Below, one piece after another: positions 44,057 through 53,656 of a stretch of 64,000 nt of DNA. The stretch's first letter is position 1, and each line of letters opens with the position of its first letter. Source of the DNA: Streptomyces camponoticapitis (lineage in GTDB: Bacteria; Actinomycetota; Actinomycetes; Streptomycetales; Streptomycetaceae); the NCBI RefSeq assembly GCF_014646115.1, contig NZ_BMMV01000035.1, positions 1-64,000 of the forward strand, read 5' to 3'. The notes beneath the pieces are model-generated. The model was not told the origin of the DNA, ran no database searches, and worked only from the letters and a program-made list of their open reading frames with translations. The position numbers and the translations under genes were made by a program.

Positions 44057-46003
44057 GTGGTCGTCACTTTCGATTCCACCGGCCTCCAGCGCGTCGACGA
44101 AACGACCTGGCTGCATTCCGCCTACGGGGACCGAGTCAGTCTGACCGTCACGAACTCGCCGTTGACCGAGACCGCCTGGCTGGAGGACATCCCCGCCATG
44201 CGGCGTAACCTCGCCGCTTCGTACCCGCGGATGGGATGTCTCATCGAGGCCGAGCCGGTGGTCCTCGGCGGTGTTCGCGGCGTGTGTCAGGTGGTGAAGG
44301 TGCCGATACCGAACGCCCCCACCGGGCAGGTGTTCATGGCGATGATCTTCCTGGCGAAGGCCGACCGCCATGCCACGGTCAGCTACCTCGCCGAGGAGAG
44401 CGGGATCACCGGAGTGAGGGAGGCGACGATCGTCGCCAAGCTGGGGCTCACAGGCATGGATGGCTGGGTCCTGCCGCATCCCTACGCCCCCGAGCTCCAG
44501 AGCGCTCTGCCGTACCACCGCGGTGACGACCCGACGTGGGACGCGCAGTTCCCCGACCATCCGCTGTCACGGGTGCGTGCGTGGGTGCGATCGGTTACGG
44601 CCACCGCGACGGTTGATCCCGGGTTCGCCGCTCTGGCCGACTTCGAACCCGGCCGCCGGGCACGCGGTGCTGACTCCAACGGTGGGCTTTCGAACTTCGG
44701 GAGTGGGAAGTTCAAGGAGGGAGGCCCCGCCGTGTTGTTGCAGAAGGGCGCCAACATACCCGTGCCCGCCAACAGGGTCCGGGTGGAGCTGGGTTGGCAC
44801 GGCGGGCCGGGGACACCTGATGTGGACGCGTCGGCGTTGTTGCTGACGACGGCCGGCAAAGTGCGCTCGGACGACGACTTCGTCTTCTACAACCAGCCTG
44901 TGCATCGCAGTGGCGCGGTGCGTCTCGATGGAAGGCGTCAGGACGGCACGGGCGTGGTCGAGACGATCGGTGTGGACCTGTCCGCGGTCGAGCAGGGAAT
45001 CGGCACCGTGGTGGTCGCCGCGTCCACCGACGGCACGTTCGGTCAGGTACCCGGGCTGTTCGTGCGGGTGCTGGACGCGGAGAGCGGCGTCGAAGCGGCA
45101 CGGTTCGACGCCACGGGCGCCACTTCGGAGACGGCGTTCGTGCTTGGGGAGCTGTATCGGCGGAACGACGCCTGGAAGTTCCGGGCGGTGGGCCAGGGGT
45201 ACTCCTCCGGGCTGGCGGGGCTCGCCACCGACTTCGGTATCACGGTCGACGAGCCCGCCTCGCCTCCGTCGGCCCAGCAGGCCACGCCCACGCCGCCCGC
45301 ACCGCCCATGCGGCAGGCCGCCCCTCCGCATCCGACGCCGCCGGCGCCTCAGCCGCCACAGCCGTCACAGCTGTCGAAGATCACGTTGACGAAGGCGGCG
45401 CCCGCGGTATCGCTGACCAAGCAGGGCGCCACCTCAGGAGCCATGCGGTGCAATCTCTCGTGGAGCCCTCGCAAGCCGTCGAGTGGCTGGTTGAGGAAGG
45501 GAAAGAGCGCCGTCCGGCTGGAGGACGTCGACCTGGACCTCTCGTGTCTGTGGGAGCTGCGGAACGGAATGACGGGGATCGTCCATCCCATCGAGAACCA
45601 GTTCGGCTCGTTCGACCAGCCGCCCTACATACGCCTGGACCAGGACGACCGGACCGGCTCAAGCGAGGCCGGCGAGAACCTCGCGATCAATCTTGATCAC
45701 GCGGCTGAGCTGAAACGCATTCTGGTGTTCGTGGTCATCCATTCCGGGGCGTCGAGCTTCGCGGGCCTGGACGGGGTCGCCACGCTGTATCCCCCTGTCG
45801 GTCCACCGATCGAGGTGCGCCTGGACGAGTGCACCGTGCCCTCGACGGCCGCCGCGATCGCTCTGATCGAGAACGTGGACGGGGAACTGATCGTCCGTCG
45901 GGAGGCGAAGTACATCCTGGTGCCGCCGGGCATCTTCAAGCAGCAGGCCGTGGATATCGAGTACGGCTGGGGAATGACCTGGCACGCGGCCGAGAAGGAC
46001 TGA
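44057..46003 (+). CDS. TerD/TerA fusion protein with novel N-terminal domain
   Basis: 648 residues from GTG 44057 (AGAAGGAG 7 bases upstream). Residues about 1-170 (FDSTGLQRVDETTWLHSAYG, VCQVVKVP, VFMAMIFLAKADRHATVSYLAEE) look like a PsbP/Mog1-like fold. About 225-395 is a TerD domain (VRVELGWHGG, DVDASALLLTTAGKV, DDDFVFYNQ, FGQVPGLFVRVLD). A Pro-rich linker follows, then a TerA-like domain (about 470-645, MRCNLSWSP, DLDLSCLWELRNGM, YEWGMTW-like end). Ter proteins bind calcium and are tied to stress and chemical defence. It leads into a kinase and an FHA-FAD gene. Confidence 0.85.
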   Translation: MVVTFDSTGLQRVDETTWLHSAYGDRVSLTVTNSPLTETAWLEDIPAMRRNLAASYPRMGCLIEAEPVVLGGVRGVCQVVKVPIPNAPTGQVFMAMIFLAKADRHATVSYLAEESGITGVREATIVAKLGLTGMDGWVLPHPYAPELQSALPYHRGDDPTWDAQFPDHPLSRVRAWVRSVTATATVDPGFAALADFEPGRRARGADSNGGLSNFGSGKFKEGGPAVLLQKGANIPVPANRVRVELGWHGGPGTPDVDASALLLTTAGKVRSDDDFVFYNQPVHRSGAVRLDGRRQDGTGVVETIGVDLSAVEQGIGTVVVAASTDGTFGQVPGLFVRVLDAESGVEAARFDATGATSETAFVLGELYRRNDAWKFRAVGQGYSSGLAGLATDFGITVDEPASPPSAQQATPTPPAPPMRQAAPPHPTPPAPQPPQPSQLSKITLTKAAPAVSLTKQGATSGAMRCNLSWSPRKPSSGWLRKGKSAVRLEDVDLDLSCLWELRNGMTGIVHPIENQFGSFDQPPYIRLDQDDRTGSSEAGENLAINLDHAAELKRILVFVVIHSGASSFAGLDGVATLYPPVGPPIEVRLDECTVPSTAAAIALIENVDGELIVRREAKYILVPPGIFKQQAVDIEYGWGMTWHAAEKD

Positions 46004-46426
46004 CCCACCGCGTCCGCCGGCGACCCGGCATGTTCGTCACTTGGCCTTCGCGATCGGACGCGCTGCCGGAAGGGGGCGAGTCCCCTGTGTCTGACGCCGA
46101 CCCGGAGCCGACTCGCCGTCACATTTCATCGATGAACGGCACTGCCAGTTGATGACTTCAACCCGGCGATCCCTGTGCTTCACGCTGGATACGGAAGCCG
46201 CCAGGGACGTGAGGACGGTCTGCGGTCCTTCGCCTTTCAACATATTATTCTGTGCTGTGCCCTCCTCGCGGGGCGCAGTGCGGCTATGCGTCCGGGTTCT
46301 CCCGTGTCGTACACCGGAACTGGGCAAGAAGTCGGGCCGTGGTCAAGGCGAAGGCCGGGCGCCCGAATCCGACCGGAGGGCGTAGGCACGCCCCGCCCGT
46401 TCGCAGTAGACAGGGAGTAGGGGCAC
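46004..46426 (+). other. Gap with an A/T-rich promoter candidate
   Basis: No gene seen. The A/T island TTTCAACATATTATTCTGTG contains TATTAT at 46243-46248, a reasonable -10 element for the kinase gene; no convincing -35 is spaced correctly. Confidence 0.4.
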
Positions 46427-48205
46427 ATGCCAACGCATGACGAGGACGACGCGGCGTCGTCCGATGCCGGTGCCGGACGTCTGGTCTCCGGTCGTTACAG
46501 ATTGCTGGCTGTCCTCGGGTACGGCGGGATGGGCACCGTGTGGCGTGCCCATGACGAGGTACTGCAGCGCGAGGTGGCCGTGAAGGAGGTACGCGCTCCT
46601 GTCGGGCTGCCCGCGGAACGCGTGGAGCGGATGTATGCCCGTATGCATCGGGAGGCCTGGGCGGCTGCCCGCATCAGTGCGCGTGGTGTGGTGACGGTCC
46701 ATGACGTGGCTACGGACGAGGGCCGGCCCTGGATCGTCATGGAGTTCGTCCGCGGCAAGTCCCTGGCCGATGTCATCACCGCGACCGGTGCCCTCCCACC
46801 GCAGGAGGTCGCGCGGGTGGGTGCCGAGGTGTTGGCCGCGCTCCGCGGAGCGCACGACGCCGGAGTACTGCACCGGGACGTGAAACCTGCCAACGTCCTT
46901 CTCGCCGACGACGGGAGGGTGGTGCTCACGGACTTCGGTATCGCCGCTGTCGAGGGTGAATCCGCACTGACGATGACGGGTGAGGTCATCGGCTCTCCGG
47001 AGTATCTGGCACCGGAGCGGGCGTTGGGCCGGGCTCCCGGGCCGGCATCGGATCTGTGGTCGCTCGGGATCCTGCTCTTCACAGCCGTTCAGGGCCGCTC
47101 GCCGTTCCGTCGGACCACGGCCTTGTCCACCATGCGCGCCGTGGTCGACGACCAGTTGCCCCAGCCGCACAAGGCCGGGCCGCTTGCGTCGGTCATCGAG
47201 GGCCTGACACGCAAGGACCCCGCCGAACGCATGTCTGCCGAAGAGGCCGAGCGGGCGCTGGGCTTCTTCCGTGCGGACACGACCACGCCCTCCGCGCCCA
47301 CGTCCGGCACCGCGAGCCTGCCTACCGCCGAGTTTCCCCTCGCGGAGTCGGAACCGACCCCGGCCACCGAGGAATTGAACGCCACCGCGACCGCACCGGC
47401 ACCGAGGCAGCCCGCAGACCCCCGGGTCATGGTGGCGATGATCGACACTTCCACGAAGGAAGAACCCGCGACTCCCACGGTGTCGGAAACCGGCACAGCC
47501 GTCCCCCGCTCCTCCGTGCCGGAAGCGGGGCCGACAGCCGCAGCCGCCGTACCCACTGCCGGGGAACTCCCCCCGGCGCCCAAGAGCGACGAGCCCCTCG
47601 CCGCCCGACAATCGGCAACTCCCTCGATCTCGGTCGACCGCAGCGGTCGGCCCCCGACCTCGCCGCTCCACACCCCGCCGAGGAACACCTCGGACCAGGC
47701 GGACACGTCACCTCACACATCCGCCGGCCCCGCCCCCTCCGGTTCCGGCTCCACTCCGCGCAGGCGGCGCGCCCTCCTGATCACCGTGGCCGGGGTCGCA
47801 CTCGCGCTGCTCGCCGGAAGCCTGGGCTACGCGCTCATGGACGGCGAGACCAAGCAGCCTGTGTCGATCACGGTGACGGCTGACACGACCGAGTACGCGG
47901 GGAGTTGCCCCCCAAGCGATTCTCAGGCTCCCCGCTTCACCGCGAACTTCACGGTGTCCGAGCTGCCCATCCAGTTCTCGTACCGGTGGGTTTCGGCGAA
48001 CGGGTCGGTGATCGACCGGCGGTGGCGGACGCTGGAGTTCCGGGAAGACGGACCCCGATCCCGCGAGGAGACGGTGAGCCTGTCGGCGTACGCGGGGGCC
48101 GGAACGCTCCGAAGCGAACTGGCGGTCGAGATCCGGCCGCCCTTCGACAAGGTGTCCAACTCGGTGCCGTTCTCGATCACATGCTCCTCGGTGACCGGCG
48201 GTTGA
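46427..48205 (+). CDS. Membrane Ser/Thr protein kinase (PknB-like)
   Basis: 592 residues. The kinase domain (about 22-290) has LGYGGMGTVW, Lys53 (VAVKEV), HRDVKPAN and DFGIA with GSPEYLAPE, so it is complete. A long Pro/Thr/Ser-rich linker (about 290-445) may be autophosphorylated. One membrane segment (about 447-470, LLITVAGVALALLAGSLGYAL) is followed by a ~120-residue outer domain (TRYRW-like Ig pattern, SVPFSITC). It differs from the kinase at 123 in linker and outer domain. Between the TerD/TerA and FHA-FAD genes. Confidence 0.93.
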   Translation: MPTHDEDDAASSDAGAGRLVSGRYRLLAVLGYGGMGTVWRAHDEVLQREVAVKEVRAPVGLPAERVERMYARMHREAWAAARISARGVVTVHDVATDEGRPWIVMEFVRGKSLADVITATGALPPQEVARVGAEVLAALRGAHDAGVLHRDVKPANVLLADDGRVVLTDFGIAAVEGESALTMTGEVIGSPEYLAPERALGRAPGPASDLWSLGILLFTAVQGRSPFRRTTALSTMRAVVDDQLPQPHKAGPLASVIEGLTRKDPAERMSAEEAERALGFFRADTTTPSAPTSGTASLPTAEFPLAESEPTPATEELNATATAPAPRQPADPRVMVAMIDTSTKEEPATPTVSETGTAVPRSSVPEAGPTAAAAVPTAGELPPAPKSDEPLAARQSATPSISVDRSGRPPTSPLHTPPRNTSDQADTSPHTSAGPAPSGSGSTPRRRRALLITVAGVALALLAGSLGYALMDGETKQPVSITVTADTTEYAGSCPPSDSQAPRFTANFTVSELPIQFSYRWVSANGSVIDRRWRTLEFREDGPRSREETVSLSAYAGAGTLRSELAVEIRPPFDKVSNSVPFSITCSSVTGG

Positions 48206-48339
48206 CGCCAGGACACCCCAGGTCGCATCAGGCAGTCCGAGTTCTACCGGCGCGCCGGCGTCGAATCTTTCGCCACTCGTAGTTGTTCGTCCGAAGGTGC
48301 GGCGTTCCGTCGCAGCCGAAACATTCGCAAGGAGAGTCC

Positions 48340-50241
48340 GTGTCGTCGGTCATCGTGGGGCGCACAGGCCCGTTCGCGGGTCAAAGCGTGGTACTGGGCG
48401 GTGCTCCGCTTCGTTTTGGACGCAAGAGCGACAACGACGTGATCATCGTCAGCGTCAGTGCCTCCCGTCTGCACGCCGAGATCGTCCCGGAGGACGGGGA
48501 GTTCGTTCTCCACGACCGGACCAGCAGGAATGGAACGTTCGTCAACGATCAGCGCGTCACACGTCATGTGCTCAAGGCGGGCGACTCCATACGTATCGGC
48601 GACGAGACCTTCCTGTTCGAGACGCAGGAGGCCCTGGAGACGGTCCTGGCCCTGTCCGAGCTGGACCTGCCACGCGTCGACGCCAAGGTGAACCCGGGCG
48701 AGATGCGGGTCACGGTGACCGGAGGAGGCCCGGTGGGCCTCGCCTTCGCCCTGCTGCTGGAGAACTCCATGCCGGGGCGTGTGGCCATCACCGTCTACGA
48801 CGGCCGCTGGATCAGAAACGGCTCCACCGTGGTCTGGAAGGACGAGAGTCAGGGCAACGTTCGCCGACAGCAGGTCGTCACCGTTCAGAGCCGGCAGTAC
48901 CTGGCGCTCACCGAGGAGATACGGTCGGCGCTGTTCGGCTCGGGCGGATATTCGGAGATGTGGCCCGTGGGACCGGATTCGGTCGACGGACGGCCGCCCC
49001 GGAACATCCGGATCGCGTACATCGAGGACAAGCTGCTGGAGCTGGCGAACAGCAAGTCCGCGATTCGTCTGGTGCCGAAGCCGTTCGACGTGGCGGAACA
49101 GGAGCAGCGACTCTCCCAGGAACATCTGCTGGTGATCTGCGAGGGCGGACGGTCGCGCACGCGAGAGCACTTCGCGGATCGGTTCGGCGCCGCGGACGCG
49201 TCAATCTACTCCCTTGAGGGGGAGCACCTTCAGGACGTGGTGCTGGGACTGCGCGTCAAGTCCCAGCTGTCGGACCCGATGAGCGTCCTTCTCACCGTGG
49301 CGCAGAACCGGTTCCTGCTCAACTCGCTGCGCGGCGAGGGCTTCCTCAACATGAGGCTGACCCGAGAGGAAGCGGGCAACGTTGTCGGCATCGATCCGGT
49401 CCGACAGGTCTTCGAGGAGTGCATCGCGGCCAGGCCCTGCGTCATGAGCCGCCACACGGACAACGAATTCGTCTGCCCGACCCACGGCACCCTGTTCCTG
49501 CCCGCCCTGTTGCGCAGTTCGCCGCTGTGGAAGCGGATTCAGGAGGGCCTGAAGCTGTTCGGTGTCGCCGAGGACGATCTCAGCGCCATCACCTCGTTCC
49601 GGTTGGACATGGTGCAACGGCCCCGCTTCACGGCCGAACTCACCCGCTCCACCGCCACGAGCCCCGGTACCTACGGCCTGCTGCTGGGCGACGCGGCCAA
49701 CGCCATCCACTTCTGGCCCGGACGCGGCCTCAACAGCGGCCTCGCCTCGGCCATTTCACTCGCCCGGACCCTCACCCGTGCCTGGCAGGGCCGTCCGCTG
49801 CGCGACGCCGACTTCATCCGGCACGAGGCAGCGATGTCCATGCTGCAGTACCGCCACAAGAGTCGGGCCTGGAACGCCATGGTCGCCGCTGACGGGCAGG
49901 GAGTGACCCGCGCCATCAAGGACATCATCGCCCAGAGCATGGAGGGGGACCGAGCCGCCGAACTCGAGGCCGACCGGACCGATTTGGACGTCCTGCTGGA
50001 CCGCATGCTGGCTATCCGCGAGCGCCTTGCCCCGCGCCTCCCCGGAATGCCCAGCGACGACGAACTGCGGGAGCATCTGTCCGCGCTCGCTCCGTCGACC
50101 CTGCGGACCCTCCAGGAGAGCGGCCCCTGGGACACGCTGATCGTCGGCGGCGAGGAGGCTGACATCGACATCTTCTACCAGCCGGATCCCCCGGTCTACG
50201 TCGCGAGTCCCACCGACCCGCGCCTGATCGGCCAGGGCTAG
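48340..50241 (+). CDS. FHA domain fused to FAD-dependent monooxygenase-like domain
   Basis: 633 residues from GTG 48340 (AAGGAGA upstream). The N-terminal FHA domain (about 1-100) has LRFGRKSDNDV, SASRLHAEI and DRTSRNGTFVND, the complete phosphothreonine-binding signature. The rest resembles PHBH-fold flavoproteins: MRVTVTGGGPVGLAFALLLE (dinucleotide-binding G-x-G-x-x-G), CEGGRSRTRE, and GDAANAIHFWPGRGLNSG (the second FAD motif) near residue 450. A helical tail follows. Phospho-dependent docking of an oxidoreductase next to a kinase is implied; the substrate is unknown. Confidence 0.9.
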   Translation: MSSVIVGRTGPFAGQSVVLGGAPLRFGRKSDNDVIIVSVSASRLHAEIVPEDGEFVLHDRTSRNGTFVNDQRVTRHVLKAGDSIRIGDETFLFETQEALETVLALSELDLPRVDAKVNPGEMRVTVTGGGPVGLAFALLLENSMPGRVAITVYDGRWIRNGSTVVWKDESQGNVRRQQVVTVQSRQYLALTEEIRSALFGSGGYSEMWPVGPDSVDGRPPRNIRIAYIEDKLLELANSKSAIRLVPKPFDVAEQEQRLSQEHLLVICEGGRSRTREHFADRFGAADASIYSLEGEHLQDVVLGLRVKSQLSDPMSVLLTVAQNRFLLNSLRGEGFLNMRLTREEAGNVVGIDPVRQVFEECIAARPCVMSRHTDNEFVCPTHGTLFLPALLRSSPLWKRIQEGLKLFGVAEDDLSAITSFRLDMVQRPRFTAELTRSTATSPGTYGLLLGDAANAIHFWPGRGLNSGLASAISLARTLTRAWQGRPLRDADFIRHEAAMSMLQYRHKSRAWNAMVAADGQGVTRAIKDIIAQSMEGDRAAELEADRTDLDVLLDRMLAIRERLAPRLPGMPSDDELREHLSALAPSTLRTLQESGPWDTLIVGGEEADIDIFYQPDPPVYVASPTDPRLIGQG

Positions 50242-50375
50242 GGACCCGAGGGGATCGCGCTCATGACCGACCGCCACTGACCGTAGCGTTGGGTGCGGTT
50301 GACGTGCTCGCCCGGCTGTCGCGGTCGAACCACCTGGCGTGTTCGGCCTCGTCTCGGTGAGGGTGCCCAGCTGAT

Positions 50376-52163
50376 TCAGGGTGGTGGGGTGACCGGCGTG
50401 GGCCGAATGCGGGGCCCGCACCGGCGGCGCTTGTCGGGAAGCAGCTGGGTGATGCCCTGCCCGTCACAGTGCTCCAGCAGGGGGACGGTGACGCGTCGGG
50501 TGGTGGCCAAGGCGCGGCTCGCCGTTCCCACGGTGAACGGCTGGTCGAGTTCGCTCAGCCGGTCGGCCGCCAGCAGGGGTGCGTCCGGTAGAAGCACCAC
50601 GTGCTCGGCGAGCCGCAGTACCGCTCCGTGGCGGACCGCCGTGGCGAGTTCGCGGCGACCGAGGCCGAGTTCGGCGAGCCGCTGGGCGTGAGGGGCGGCG
50701 AAGGGACTGTCGGCGAGGTCGGTGGTGAGACGGTGCACCGCGTCGGCCACAGCGGCAGGCAGTCCAGTGGGCCCAGTGGTCACGCGGCCGCGGATCATCC
50801 GCAGGGGCGGCGTGACCAGTGCCTCCACCAGGGATACGGCCGGCAGCCCCAGACGGTGCCGAGCGGCCTCCACCGGTATGCCCTCCTCGGTGGGCCGCTG
50901 GGAGAGGTGGGCGGTGACCAGTTCGGCCAGCCGGGCGCGCAGGGTGGTCCAGTGGGAGGGGTCGGCGAGCCAGTCGTCCGCGACCGGCGTGGTGTGGACG
51001 GCCACCCCCATCGCGGTCAGCTCCCCGCGCCTGACCAGCAGCCGGCGCCGTAGCTCAGCCGTCTCGCTCGGAGTGCCTGAAGCGTCGCCGAGCTCCGCGG
51101 CCCGCCGTGTCGCGGAGCCGCGCCGCCGCAGTTCCGGTGGCTGCGGGTCGAGCAGCGTCAGGCCGGCCAGCACCCGACGCAGACCGGGATCGCGCAGCAC
51201 CGCGCGGTCGCCGATGCGCAGCGGCAGTGGCGCCGGCAGGGTGAGGCGGACGAGATCGGCATCGAGGGGCCGTATGTGTACGGGCACGGCCGCCGAACCG
51301 ATGTGGGCGACGGCGGTGCGGGGCAGCTCCGCGGCCGGTGTTCCGCCGTGTACGCGCACGTCGCAGCGGAGACAGGGGAGGAAGCTGTCGGGGGTGAGCA
51401 GGGCGTCGCCCCGGCCCGTCGACTCCTTGTCGAGGTCCTTGAGGTTGACGGCGACCCGAGCGGTGGCCCGCACCAGGTCGGTCTCCTCGCCGAGGGCCTG
51501 CAAGCCCCTGACGCGCACGGGACGGCCGGAGCGGGCGGTCACCAGGACGTCGCCCCGGCGGATCCGCCCCGCGTCGAGAGTGCCGGTGACCACCAGCCCG
51601 CTGCCGCGTACGGTGAAGGACCGGTCGATCCACAGCCGTACCGGGGAGTCGGCGTCCCCGTCCGGCAGTCGCGCGGCCAGCCGGCCGAGGGCGGCGCGCA
51701 GGTCCGCGAGGCCTGCGCCGGTGCGGGAGCTGACGGCCACGGCCTCGACGGCGCCGAGGGTGCTGGACCGGATCCGGTCCCGGGCCTGCGCCGTGGCGGG
51801 GCCGGGGTCGGCCAGATCGCAGCGGGTGACGGCGAGCAGTCCGTGCCGTACGCCCAGGGCGTCCAGGGCGGCCAGGTGTTCCTCGGACTGCTGCTTCCAG
51901 CCCTCGTCGGCGGCGACCACGAAGAGCACGGCGGGCACGGGCCCCACGCCGGCGAGCATGGTGGGGACGAACCTCTCGTGTCCCGGGACGTCGACGAACG
52001 CCAGCCGTTCGCCCGACGCCAGATCCGTCCATGCGAAGCCCAGGTCGATGGTCAGACCCCGGCGCCGCTCCTCCTCCAGCCGGTCGGGGTGGGTGCCGGT
52101 CAGCGCGTGGATCAGTGTGCTCTTGCCGTGGTCGACATGCCCGGCCGTCGCGATGACCCGCAT
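50376..52163 (-). CDS. selB: SelB, selenocysteine-specific elongation factor
   Basis: 595 residues. An EF-Tu-like GTPase: GHVDHGKSTLIHAL (G1), DVPGHERF (G3) and TRCDL in place of the usual N-K-x-D (G4). Beta-barrel domains 2-3 follow, then C-terminal winged helices (about 370-590) that bind the SECIS RNA hairpin. It delivers Sec-tRNA to UGA codons. Start ATG 52163 is 2 bases after the selA stop. Confidence 0.96.
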   Translation of the reverse strand: MRVIATAGHVDHGKSTLIHALTGTHPDRLEEERRRGLTIDLGFAWTDLASGERLAFVDVPGHERFVPTMLAGVGPVPAVLFVVAADEGWKQQSEEHLAALDALGVRHGLLAVTRCDLADPGPATAQARDRIRSSTLGAVEAVAVSSRTGAGLADLRAALGRLAARLPDGDADSPVRLWIDRSFTVRGSGLVVTGTLDAGRIRRGDVLVTARSGRPVRVRGLQALGEETDLVRATARVAVNLKDLDKESTGRGDALLTPDSFLPCLRCDVRVHGGTPAAELPRTAVAHIGSAAVPVHIRPLDADLVRLTLPAPLPLRIGDRAVLRDPGLRRVLAGLTLLDPQPPELRRRGSATRRAAELGDASGTPSETAELRRRLLVRRGELTAMGVAVHTTPVADDWLADPSHWTTLRARLAELVTAHLSQRPTEEGIPVEAARHRLGLPAVSLVEALVTPPLRMIRGRVTTGPTGLPAAVADAVHRLTTDLADSPFAAPHAQRLAELGLGRRELATAVRHGAVLRLAEHVVLLPDAPLLAADRLSELDQPFTVGTASRALATTRRVTVPLLEHCDGQGITQLLPDKRRRCGPRIRPTPVTPPP

Positions 52164-52165
52164 GG

Positions 52166-53485
52166 TCAGTGCTCCGCCGCGCGCAGCACCGCGGCAAGGA
52201 TGTCGCTGTCGCACTCCTGCGGCACGCACCGCAGGTCCAGCAGCAGCCGGCCGCGCACCACCCGGCCGAGCACGGCCGGTTCACCGGTGCGCAGCGGTCC
52301 TGCCAGGTTCTCGGGGAGGCTGAGCGCGCAGGACGGCAGGGCGATCCCGGGGGCGCCTCCTCCCCCGACGACCGCCTCGCAGGATACGACGTGCGCGTCC
52401 AGGCCGCGGCGCGCGGCGTCTTCGGCCAGGCGCAGCGTGCGCGTACGCAGCTGGGGCAGCGGCATGTGCAGGGCCGCGTGCACGGGTGGCTCGGGACCGC
52501 GCAGTGTCGCTTCGAGCGCGGCCAGGGTGAACTTGTCCACGCGCAGGGCGCGGGCCAGCGGGTGGCGCCGCATCCGCTCCACGACGGCGGCCCGGCCGAG
52601 GACCAGCCCCGCCTGCGGACCGCCCAGCAGCTTGTCTCCGCTGGCTGTGACCAGCGTGGCCCCGGCGCGCAGGGCCGTGGCCGCGTCCGGCTCGTCCGGC
52701 AGCGCCGGGTCGGGCGCGAGGAGGCCGGAGCCGATGTCGACGACCACGGGCAGGCCCAGCGACGCCAGTTCGCCGGGGTCCACTCCCCTGGTGAAGCCGC
52801 TCACCGTGAAGTTCGAGGGGTGGACCTTGAGGATGAGGCCGGTGTCCGGGCCGACGGCGTCCGCGTAGTCTCCGATACGGGTCCGGTTCGTGGTGCCGAC
52901 CTCGCGTATCCGGGCGCCGCAGGAGGCCAGCAGTTCGGGGATCCGGAAGCCGTCGCCGATCTCCACGAACTCGCCCCGGCTGAGCAGGATCTCGCGTCCC
53001 GGGGCCAGCGTCACCGCCGCCAGGGCCAGGGCGGCGGCTCCGTTGTTGACCACGTGCACGGCCTCAGCGGCGGGCACCGCTTCCCGCAGGGCCGCCATGG
53101 CGCTGCGGCCGCGCGGCGCCCGTCTGCCGGTGCTCAAATCCAGTTCGACGTCCGTGTATCCGCCGGCCGCCGTCATCGCCTCCAGTGCTGACCGCGACAG
53201 CGGGGCCCGCCCCAGATTGGTGTGCAGCACGACGCCGGTGGCGTTGTGCACGGGGGTCAACCCGGCCGCGAGGGTGGGCAGCGCGGCAAGAGCGGCGTGG
53301 ACGGCGTCGCCGGGGCCGATCCGTCCGTCGCGTACGGCCTGCTGGGCGGTGGTGACCGCGGCCTTGACGATGGGTCTGCCCAGCCGTGTGGACGCCTCGC
53401 TCAGCCGGGGATCGCCGAGGAGCGCCGTGGTGCTCGGCACCTGCCTCCGGGTGTCCGCCGGCGGTTGCCGCCTGTCGTGCGCCAC
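52166..53485 (-). CDS. selA: SelA, L-seryl-tRNA(Sec) selenium transferase
   Basis: 439 residues from GTG 53485 (GTG 53494 also possible). A PLP enzyme: NATGVVLHTNLGRAPLS, NNGAAALALA, SRGEFVEIGDGFRIPE, GTTNRTRI and the Schiff-base Lys in ASGDKLLGGPQAGL. It converts Ser-tRNA(Sec) to Sec-tRNA(Sec) with selenophosphate. It lies just downstream of its own tRNA substrate gene and forms an operon with selB. Confidence 0.96.
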   Translation of the reverse strand: MAHDRRQPPADTRRQVPSTTALLGDPRLSEASTRLGRPIVKAAVTTAQQAVRDGRIGPGDAVHAALAALPTLAAGLTPVHNATGVVLHTNLGRAPLSRSALEAMTAAGGYTDVELDLSTGRRAPRGRSAMAALREAVPAAEAVHVVNNGAAALALAAVTLAPGREILLSRGEFVEIGDGFRIPELLASCGARIREVGTTNRTRIGDYADAVGPDTGLILKVHPSNFTVSGFTRGVDPGELASLGLPVVVDIGSGLLAPDPALPDEPDAATALRAGATLVTASGDKLLGGPQAGLVLGRAAVVERMRRHPLARALRVDKFTLAALEATLRGPEPPVHAALHMPLPQLRTRTLRLAEDAARRGLDAHVVSCEAVVGGGGAPGIALPSCALSLPENLAGPLRTGEPAVLGRVVRGRLLLDLRCVPQECDSDILAAVLRAAEH

Positions 53486-53509
53486 CCGTGCCACCCCGAT
53501 CGAAGTCAG

Positions 53510-53602
53510 CGGAGGCGGACGGGAATCGAACCCGCCTGGCCCGGTTTCCGGACCACACCGATTTTGAAGATCGGGAGGGGCACCAGCCCACCCAACGCCT
53601 CC
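53510..53602 (-). tRNA. selC: tRNA-Sec (anticodon UCA)
   Basis: A 93-base cloverleaf on the minus strand. The acceptor GGAGGCG pairs with CGCCTCC, the anticodon TCA is at 53567-53565 in the loop CTTCAAA, a long variable arm (GTCCGGAAACCGGGCC) is present, and the T loop reads GGTTCGATTCC. The extra length, long variable arm and UCA anticodon identify selenocysteine tRNA. Confidence 0.96.
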
Positions 53603-53656
53603 GAGCGAGATTGTGGTCCCCGCACGCTGCTGGGGCAAGAGTGAAATCATGGTCGT

